A stretch of 64,000 bases of DNA from Xanthomonas sp. F10 (GTDB lineage Bacteria > Pseudomonadota > Gammaproteobacteria > Xanthomonadales > Xanthomonadaceae), in NCBI RefSeq assembly GCF_014206815.1, contig NZ_JACHNP010000001.1, positions 2,570,420 through 2,634,419 of the forward strand, given 5' to 3'. The position numbers and the translations under genes are program-made. A model generated the notes under the pieces. It was not told where the DNA came from. It was given only the letters and a program-made list of their open reading frames with translations, and made no database searches. The first letter of the stretch is position 1. Each line of letters begins with the position of its first letter. Positions 58,518 to 64,000 of the stretch are shown here, piece after piece.

Positions 58518-58930
58518 CAGCGTACCGTCCGGGTCACGAAGGTGGTGGTCACCGAAAGCTTGGCAGCGGCCAGGCGGAACGCCTCGCGCGCGACATCTTC
58601 GCCGACGCCTTCGATTTCATAGATCATGCGACCGGGCTGGATCTGGGCGACCCAGTACTCGACGTTACCCTTACCGGAGCCCATTCGCACTTCGATCGGC
58701 TTCTTGGTGATCGGCTTGTCCGGGAACACGCGGATCCACATCTTGCCGCCGCGCTTGACGTAGCGGCTGATCGAGCGGCGCGCCGCTTCGATCTGGCGCG
58801 CGGTCAGCTGACCGTGCGCCGTGGCCTTCAGCCCGTACTCGCCGAAGCTGACGGCGTTTCCGCTCCACGCCAGGCCGTCGTTACGACCCTTGTGCATCTT
58901 GCGGTATTTGGTTCGCTTGGGTTGCAACAT
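58517..58930 (-). CDS. rplP: 50S ribosomal protein L16
   Basis: 137-residue protein near the A site: [25 protein letters not shown], then [35 protein letters not shown], with the conserved Arg/Gly-rich loop and the GSGKG region. It starts 5 bases after the rpsC stop. Confidence 0.96.
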   Translation of the reverse strand: MLQPKRTKYRKMHKGRNDGLAWSGNAVSFGEYGLKATAHGQLTARQIEAARRSISRYVKRGGKMWIRVFPDKPITKKPIEVRMGSGKGNVEYWVAQIQPGRMIYEIEGVGEDVAREAFRLAAAKLSVTTTFVTRTVR

Positions 58931-58935
58931 TGCCG

Positions 58936-59670
58936 TTACCTCGCTTCACGGGCCGGACGCGACGGACGGTCGCCACGGTCGCCGCGATCGTTACGATCGT
59001 TGCGCGGGGAATCGTCCTGCTTTTCCTGGCCAACCTGGGAGAAATCGAAGATCTCGCCCTTGTAGATCCAGACCTTGATGCCGATGATGCCGTAGGTCGT
59101 CTTGGCTTCGGCGAAGCCGTAGTCAATGTCGGCACGCAGCGTGTGCAGCGGCACGCGGCCCTCGCGGTACCACTCGGAACGGGCGATTTCCGCACCGTTC
59201 AGACGGCCGGCGACGTTGACCTTGATGCCCAGGGCACCCAGGCGCATCGCATTGCCGACCGAGCGCTTCATCGCGCGGCGGAACATGATGCGACGCTCCA
59301 GCTGCTGCGCGATCGACTCGGCGACCAGCTGCGCGTCCAGCTCCGGCTTGCGCACTTCGGTGACGTTGATGTGGGCGGGGACGCCCATCATCTCGCTCAC
59401 TTCCTTGCGCAGCTTCTCGATGTCCTCACCGCGCTTGCCGATCACCACGCCCGGGCGGGCGGTGTGGATCGTCACGCGCGCGGTCTTGGCCGGACGCTCG
59501 ATCAGGATCTTGCTGATGCCCGCCTGCGCCAGCTTCTTGCGCAGCATTTCGCGGACCTTGAGGTCGGCTGCCAGGTAACCGGCGAACTCGGCCTTGTTGG
59601 CGTACCACTTGGAATTCCAGTCCTTGGCGATACCCAGGCGGATTCCGATCGGATGAACTTTATGACCCAT
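58936..59670 (-). CDS. rpsC: 30S ribosomal protein S3
   Basis: 244-residue mRNA-entry protein: [24 protein letters not shown], a KH domain ([23 protein letters not shown]) and the C-terminal domain [15 protein letters not shown]. The last 35 residues are a low-complexity Arg/Asp/Asn-rich tail ([16 protein letters not shown]) that extends beyond the Escherichia coli protein. Such tails vary among bacteria. It lies 17 bases after rplV. Confidence 0.96.
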   Translation of the reverse strand: MGHKVHPIGIRLGIAKDWNSKWYANKAEFAGYLAADLKVREMLRKKLAQAGISKILIERPAKTARVTIHTARPGVVIGKRGEDIEKLRKEVSEMMGVPAHINVTEVRKPELDAQLVAESIAQQLERRIMFRRAMKRSVGNAMRLGALGIKVNVAGRLNGAEIARSEWYREGRVPLHTLRADIDYGFAEAKTTYGIIGIKVWIYKGEIFDFSQVGQEKQDDSPRNDRNDRGDRGDRPSRPAREAR

Positions 59671-59687
59671 CGTCTTTTCCTTTCCGC

Positions 59688-60023
59688 TTACTTGGCGGCG
59701 CCCACAACCACAGTGATGTGGCTGGTGCGCTTGAGGATGCGGGTACCGCGGCCTTTCGCCCGCGCCATGAAACGCTTCAGGGTCGGACCTTCATCAACCA
59801 TGATGGTCTTGACCTTCAGCTCGTCGACATCCGCGCCTTGATTGTTCTCGGCATTGGCGATCGCCGACTCCACCACCTTCTTGATCAGGTGGGCAGCCTT
59901 CTTGTCCGAGAACTTCAGCAGGTTGACCGCCCGCTCGGCGGAAAGACCACGGACCTGGTCAGCGACCAGGCGGGCCTTCTGCGGGGAGATGCGCGCGGTG
60001 CGCAGGATTGCTTTCGCTTCCAT
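59688..60023 (-). CDS. rplV: 50S ribosomal protein L22
   Basis: 111-residue exit-tunnel protein: [26 protein letters not shown] and the beta-hairpin region [22 protein letters not shown]. The ATG at 60023 is preferred: TAAGGAGATGACG puts the Shine-Dalgarno 6 bases before it, whereas the ATG at 60029 abuts the site. The same initiation sequence occurs before rplD. Confidence 0.96.
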   Translation of the reverse strand: MEAKAILRTARISPQKARLVADQVRGLSAERAVNLLKFSDKKAAHLIKKVVESAIANAENNQGADVDELKVKTIMVDEGPTLKRFMARAKGRGTRILKRTSHITVVVGAAK

Positions 60024-60035
60024 CGTCATCTCTCC

Positions 60036-60305
60036 TTACCGGCCCGACTTCTTGTCGCCACCGTGACCCTTGAAGGTCCGGGTGACGGCAAATTCGCCGA
60101 GCTTGTGGCCGACCATGTTCTCGTTGACCAGCACCGGAACGTGGTTCTTGCCGTTATGCACGGCGATGGTGAAACCCACCATCTCCGGCAGGATCATCGA
60201 ACGACGCGACCAGGTCTTGATCGGACGCTTGCTACCGGCCGCGGCCTCCACCTTCTTGACGAGGTGGTGATCGACGAACGGGCCCTTCTTGAGTGAACGT
60301 GCCAT
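60036..60305 (-). CDS. rpsS: 30S ribosomal protein S19
   Basis: 89-residue head protein: [48 protein letters not shown] and [12 protein letters not shown] are the universal blocks. It sits 6 bases after rplB and 12 bases before rplV. Confidence 0.96.
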   Translation of the reverse strand: MARSLKKGPFVDHHLVKKVEAAAGSKRPIKTWSRRSMILPEMVGFTIAVHNGKNHVPVLVNENMVGHKLGEFAVTRTFKGHGGDKKSGR

Positions 60306-60311
60306 GGTCGA

Positions 60312-61139
60312 TTAGCCCCTACGATCGCGGACGATGAATTGTTCGGTGCGCTTGTTATGGCGCGTCTTGTAACCCTTGGTCGGGACACCCCACGGGGTGA
60401 CCGGATGCGGATTACCCTGACCGGCCTTCGCCTCACCACCACCGTGCGGGTGGTCGACCGGGTTCATGGCCGCACCGCGAACGGTCGGACGCACGCCGCG
60501 CCAACGCTTGGCGCCCGCCTTGCCCAGCTTCTCGAGGTTGTGCTCGTCGTTGCCGACTTCGCCGATGGTGGCGCGGCACTCGGACGGCACCTTGCGCATT
60601 TCGCCGGAGCGCAGACGCAGGGTGGCGTAGATGCCTTCACGCGCGACCAGCTGCACCGCGGCACCGGCGGCACGCGCAATCTGCGCGCCCTTGCCCGGCT
60701 TCAGCTCGATCCCGTGGACGGTGGTACCGACCGGGATGTTGCGCAGCGGCAGGGTGTTGCCGGTCTTGATCGGCGCATCCGAACCCGCGATCACCTGGTC
60801 GCCGGCCTTCAGGCCCTTCGGCGCGATGATGTAGCGGCGCTCGCCGTCGGCGTAGCACAGCAGGGCGATATGGGCGGTGCGGTTGGGATCGTATTCGATC
60901 CGCTCCACGCGCGCCGGGATACCTTCCTTGTTGCGCTTGAAGTCGATGACGCGGTAGTGCTGCTTGTGGCCACCGCCGACGTGGCGGGTGGTGATGCGGC
61001 CGTGGTGGTTACGACCACCGGACTTGCTCTGCTTTTCCACCAGCGCAGCGTGCGGGGCGCCCTTGTGCAGATCGGGCGTGACCACGCGCACGGCCGAACG
61101 ACGGCCTGCGGAGGTGGGCTTGAATTTCATCAATGGCAT
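60312..61139 (-). CDS. rplB: 50S ribosomal protein L2
   Basis: 275-residue core protein of the peptidyl-transferase region: [40 protein letters not shown] and [27 protein letters not shown], the last containing the conserved histidine. It lies 10 bases after rplW. Confidence 0.97.
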   Translation of the reverse strand: MPLMKFKPTSAGRRSAVRVVTPDLHKGAPHAALVEKQSKSGGRNHHGRITTRHVGGGHKQHYRVIDFKRNKEGIPARVERIEYDPNRTAHIALLCYADGERRYIIAPKGLKAGDQVIAGSDAPIKTGNTLPLRNIPVGTTVHGIELKPGKGAQIARAAGAAVQLVAREGIYATLRLRSGEMRKVPSECRATIGEVGNDEHNLEKLGKAGAKRWRGVRPTVRGAAMNPVDHPHGGGEAKAGQGNPHPVTPWGVPTKGYKTRHNKRTEQFIVRDRRG

Positions 61140-61149
61140 GGGATGTACC

Positions 61150-61449
61150 TCAGGCCTTGGCCGTTACGTCGATGGACTGGCCTTCGGCCAGACGCACGTA
61201 CGCCTTGCGCCAATCGCCGCGACGACCGCTGCGCGAACGGAAGGACTTGTTCTTGCCCTTGACGTTCAACACATTGACCGACTCGACCTTGACGTCGAAC
61301 AGCTGCTCGACCGCGGCCTTGACATCGGCCTTGGTGGCTTCGTTCGAAATCTCGAAGACGTACTGATTGGTGAGTTCCTGCAGGCGCGCGGTCTTTTCCG
61401 AGACACGCGGAGCGCGCAGCACGCTGAAGATTTTTTCGTTGCTGCTCAT
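61150..61449 (-). CDS. rplW: 50S ribosomal protein L23
   Basis: 99-residue exit-site protein that docks trigger factor and [28 protein letters not shown], the family core [23 protein letters not shown]. Its ATG overlaps the rplD TGA as ATGA. A longer in-frame start three codons upstream lacks support. Confidence 0.96.
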   Translation of the reverse strand: MSSNEKIFSVLRAPRVSEKTARLQELTNQYVFEISNEATKADVKAAVEQLFDVKVESVNVLNVKGKNKSFRSRSGRRGDWRKAYVRLAEGQSIDVTAKA

Positions 61450-62051
61450 GCCAGCCACTCCTCGACCTTCTTGACCGCATCGGCGGTGATCACGACCGTG
61501 TCGGCCCCGACCAGCGACACCGGATCCAGGCCCTGCACGTCACGCACCTCCACGTAGGGAAGGTTGCGGGCCGACAGGTACAGATGCTCGGAGGCTTCTT
61601 CGGTCACGATCAGCGGGCGCTTGCCCACTTCCAGACCCTTCAGCTTCTCGACCAGGCCCTTGGTCTTGCTGGCCTCGACGTCGAACGCGTCGACGACCAT
61701 CAGGCGGCCCTGGCGGTTCAGTTCCGAGAGGATCGCGCAGATGGCCGCGCGGTACATCTTGCGGTTGACCTTCTGCTCGAAGCTGCGCGGCTTGGCCGCG
61801 AAGGTCACGCCACCGCCGACGAAGATCGGAGCGGTCAGCGCGCCGTGGCGAGCGCCACCGCCCTTCTGCTTCTTCGACTTCTTGGTGGTGCCGTTGACTT
61901 CCGAACGCGTCTTCTGCGCCTTGGTGCCGGCGCGGCCGGCGTTGCGATAGGCGACGACGACCTGGTGAACCAGATCCTCGCTGAAATCGCGGCCGAACAC
62001 GGCGTCGGAGACCGAGACCTTGTTGTTGCTACCCGTGATAACGAGTTCCAT
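61446..62051 (-). CDS. rplD: 50S ribosomal protein L4
   Basis: 201-residue exit-tunnel protein and, in Escherichia coli, autogenous repressor of the S10 operon. [45 protein letters not shown] (tunnel loop) and [19 protein letters not shown] are visible. The start at 62051 has the same TAAGGAGATGACGATG arrangement as rplV. It overlaps rplW by 4 bases. Confidence 0.96.
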   Translation of the reverse strand: MELVITGSNNKVSVSDAVFGRDFSEDLVHQVVVAYRNAGRAGTKAQKTRSEVNGTTKKSKKQKGGGARHGALTAPIFVGGGVTFAAKPRSFEQKVNRKMYRAAICAILSELNRQGRLMVVDAFDVEASKTKGLVEKLKGLEVGKRPLIVTEEASEHLYLSARNLPYVEVRDVQGLDPVSLVGADTVVITADAVKKVEEWLA

Positions 62052-62063
62052 CGTCATCTCTCC

Positions 62064-62714
62064 TTATGCCTTGCTAGCCGGACGCACGATCACGTCGCCA
62101 CCGGCAGCGCCAGGCACAGCGCCGCGGATGGCGATCAGGCCACGCTCGACGTCGACCTTGACCACTTCCAGATTCTGCGTGCTCTGCTGCACCGCGCCCA
62201 TGTGGCCGGACATCTTCTTGCCCGGGAAAACGCGACCCGGGGTCTGGCGCTGACCCAGCGAACCCGGCGCGCGATGCGACAGCGAGTTACCGTGGGTAGC
62301 ATCGCCCATGCGGAAGTTGTGCCGCTTGATGGTGCCCTGGAAGCCCTTACCCTTGGTGACGCCCTGGACGTCGACCTTCTGGCCGACGGCGAAGATGTCC
62401 GCCTTGATTTCGCCGCCGACGGCGAAATCGCCCAGCTGCGCGTCCTCGACGCGGAATTCCCACAGGCCGCGACCCGCTTCGACCTTCGCCTTGGCGAAAT
62501 GGCCGGCAGCCGGCTTGTTGACCAGCGCGGCGCGACGGGCGCCCACGGTGATCTGCACAGCGCTGTAGCCGTCGGCTTCGACGGTCTTGAGCTGGGTGAT
62601 GCGGTTCGGGGTCGCTTCGATCAGGGTGACCGGGATGGAGCGGCCGTCTTCGGTGAAGACGCGGCTCATGCCGGCCTTGCGGCCCACGAAGCCCAACGAA
62701 TACTTCTTCGTCAT
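62064..62714 (-). CDS. rplC: 50S ribosomal protein L3
   Basis: 216-residue early-assembly protein: [39 protein letters not shown], then [53 protein letters not shown] with the glutamine that is often methylated (partial quotes). It lies 11 bases after rpsJ. Confidence 0.96.
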   Translation of the reverse strand: MTKKYSLGFVGRKAGMSRVFTEDGRSIPVTLIEATPNRITQLKTVEADGYSAVQITVGARRAALVNKPAAGHFAKAKVEAGRGLWEFRVEDAQLGDFAVGGEIKADIFAVGQKVDVQGVTKGKGFQGTIKRHNFRMGDATHGNSLSHRAPGSLGQRQTPGRVFPGKKMSGHMGAVQQSTQNLEVVKVDVERGLIAIRGAVPGAAGGDVIVRPASKA

Positions 62715-62725
62715 GGTCGTAGTCC

Positions 62726-63037
<312 letters not shown>

Positions 63038-63198
63038 GACGGTGGGTTCCTTCGTTAAAAGAGCGACGGGCAAGGCCTCTGGGATACCTGCCCCGGTTGT
63101 TTCCTGAAGTCGTACCGCAGAGCATCCGGCTCGGCGGGGGCATTCCTCCGCCCCAAAAACTGGGGCAGACCAGTCGACCCGGCCTGCCCAGACGGAAA

Positions 63199-63227
63199 AG
63201 TATAATGCGCAGCTAGAGCAGCGTCAA
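63199..63227 (-). promoter_or_regulatory. rpsJp: Promoter of the S10 operon
   Basis: On the minus strand TTGACG (63222-63227) and TATACT (63199-63204) are separated by exactly 17 bases, each one mismatch from the sigma-70 consensus. Transcription would start near 63192, giving a leader of about 155 bases before rpsJ. Confidence 0.75.
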
Positions 63228-63436
63228 CAACCCGGGGTTGTTGAGTGCTCCATGCGACGCGACCTTCCCGGTCCTGCGAACACGAGCGGCGTCCTGCCTC
63301 TCTTTTCGCTGTCTTGCCGGCGCCCTACCCAGGAACGCCGAGCCGCGCATTATAGCGACCACCCTGCCCGGCCGCAACACCCTGGACGAGAAAAGCGCGT
63401 GAAGCGCGGCAGCGCCTGCACCGATGCCGGAAACGA

Positions 63437-63464
63437 CGAAGGGCCGGCTTGCGCCGACCCTTCG
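63437..63464 (-). terminator. Terminator-like hairpin after tuf
   Basis: On the minus strand CGAAGGGTCGGC, loop GCAA and GCCGGCCCTTCG form a 12-base-pair stem with one mismatch or wobble pair, about 60 bases after the tuf stop. The following TCGTCGTTTCC is a weak T-run, so termination may be partial. Confidence 0.55.
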
Positions 63465-63526
63465 CGATGCCGGCGACCGCAGTCGCTGGCGATTCCAACA
63501 CCGGCGGCCTTGGCCGCCGGAGGGCA

Positions 63527-64000
63527 TTACTTGATGATCTTGGCCACCACGCCGGCGCCGACGGTACGGCCGCCTTCGCGGATCGCGAAGCGCAGGCCTT
63601 CGTCCATCGCCACCGGGTTGATCAGCGTCACCACCATCTTGACGTTGTCGCCCGGCATCACCATTTCCACGCCTTCCGGCAGCTGCACCGCACCGGTGAT
63701 GTCGGTGGTGCGGAAGTAGAACTGCGGACGGTAGCCCTTGAAGAACGGGGTGTGACGGCCGCCCTCGTCCTTCGACAGCACGTACACTTCGGCTTCGAAG
63801 TCGGTGTGCGGCTTGATCGAACCCGGCTTGCACAGCACCTGGCCGCGCTCCACGTCGTCACGCTTGGTGCCGCGCAGCAGCAGGCCCGCGTTGTCGCCCG
63901 CCTGGCCCTGATCCAGCAGCTTGCGGAACATTTCCACGCCGGTCACGGTGGTCTTCTGCGTGGCACGGATGCCGACGATTTCGATTTCGTCGCCCACCTT
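63527..64000 (-). CDS. tuf: Elongation factor Tu (5' part outside window)
   Basis: C-terminal 157 residues of the GTPase that delivers aminoacyl-tRNA to the ribosome. The visible part covers domains 2 and 3: [71 protein letters not shown] and the C-terminal [15 protein letters not shown] (partial quotes). The GTP-binding domain lies beyond the right edge, so the start cannot be given. Its order before the S10 operon fits the usual rpsL-rpsG-fusA-tuf-rpsJ cluster. Confidence 0.97.
   Translation of the reverse strand, partial: KVGDEIEIVGIRATQKTTVTGVEMFRKLLDQGQAGDNAGLLLRGTKRDDVERGQVLCKPGSIKPHTDFEAEVYVLSKDEGGRHTPFFKGYRPQFYFRTTDITGAVQLPEGVEMVMPGDNVKMVVTLINPVAMDEGLRFAIREGGRTVGAGVVAKIIK

Larger units (their letters stand above)
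63038..63526. other. tuf-rpsJ intergenic region with S10-operon leader
   Basis: This 489-base gap has no gene. It contains the tuf 3' hairpin, a near-consensus promoter (63199-63227), and then a leader of about 155 bases before rpsJ. In the leader RNA, GCCCCA and TGGGGC (63151-63167) and GGCGG and CCGCC arms around 63137-63156 could form competing hairpins. The Escherichia coli S10 leader is the target of L4; equivalence here is unproven. Confidence 0.5.

Overview
The window is one contiguous piece of a GC-rich (about 65-70 percent) gammaproteobacterial chromosome, most likely from the Xanthomonadaceae (Xanthomonas or a close relative). This is inferred from the tuf-then-S10 gene order, the class II DAHP synthase, the many TonB-dependent receptors and secreted hydrolases, and short palindromic repeats of the kind common between genes in this family. 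No tRNA, rRNA, CRISPR array, transposase or prophage gene was seen. Every call comes from reading the sequence; no database search was run.

Layout. Positions 1-3079 (minus strand) carry the periplasmic sulfate-binding protein and two sulfate permease subunits (sbp-cysT-cysW), with cysW cut by the window edge. Positions 3273-7609 hold kbl, a small HNH nuclease, an rRNA pseudouridine synthase, a secreted hypothetical protein and an OmpA-family porin. Positions 7887-13573 hold a LysR regulator divergent from an exporter-esterase-aldo/keto reductase-quinone reductase run. After a composite repeat (about 13660-13985) come a 2,4-dienoyl-CoA reductase and an MFS permease.

Positions 17672-25272 look like a nutrient-acquisition locus: a ROK repressor divergent from a TonB receptor, then two exported glycerophosphodiester phosphodiesterase-type enzymes and a secreted protein of unknown family. 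Positions 25568-35712 are mixed metabolism: a SleB-like hydrolase, two GSTs, prpE, an S9 peptidase, a lipoprotein, a LysR regulator, mdh and a thioredoxin-like protein. A single AT-richer gene (28819-29646) is inserted there and looks horizontally acquired. Positions 35803-48434 hold ppiB, typA, a small membrane protein, a lipoprotein metzincin protease with six QxW lectin repeats, an MscS channel, the DAHP synthase, a second TonB receptor, a secreted alpha/beta hydrolase and dsbB.

Positions 48634-64000 (minus strand) are the large ribosomal-protein cluster. In transcription order it runs tuf, rpsJ-rplC-rplD-rplW-rplB-rpsS-rplV-rpsC-rplP-rpmC-rpsQ, rplN-rplX-rplE-rpsN-rpsH-rplF-rplR-rpsE-rpmD-rplO-secY, then rpsM-rpsK-rpsD-rpoA-rplQ. 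It differs from the Escherichia coli arrangement: rpmJ is absent after secY, several spacers are enlarged, a terminator-like hairpin sits between rpsN and rpsH, heptad repeats flank two genes, and three spacers carry hairpins capped by a GCAA loop on the transcribed strand. I found no clear, wholly new multi-gene system. The strongest leads are the acquired gene at 28.8-29.6 kb, the ROK/TonB/phosphodiesterase/unknown secreted protein locus, the protease-lectin lipoprotein, and the RNA architecture of the ribosomal-protein region.
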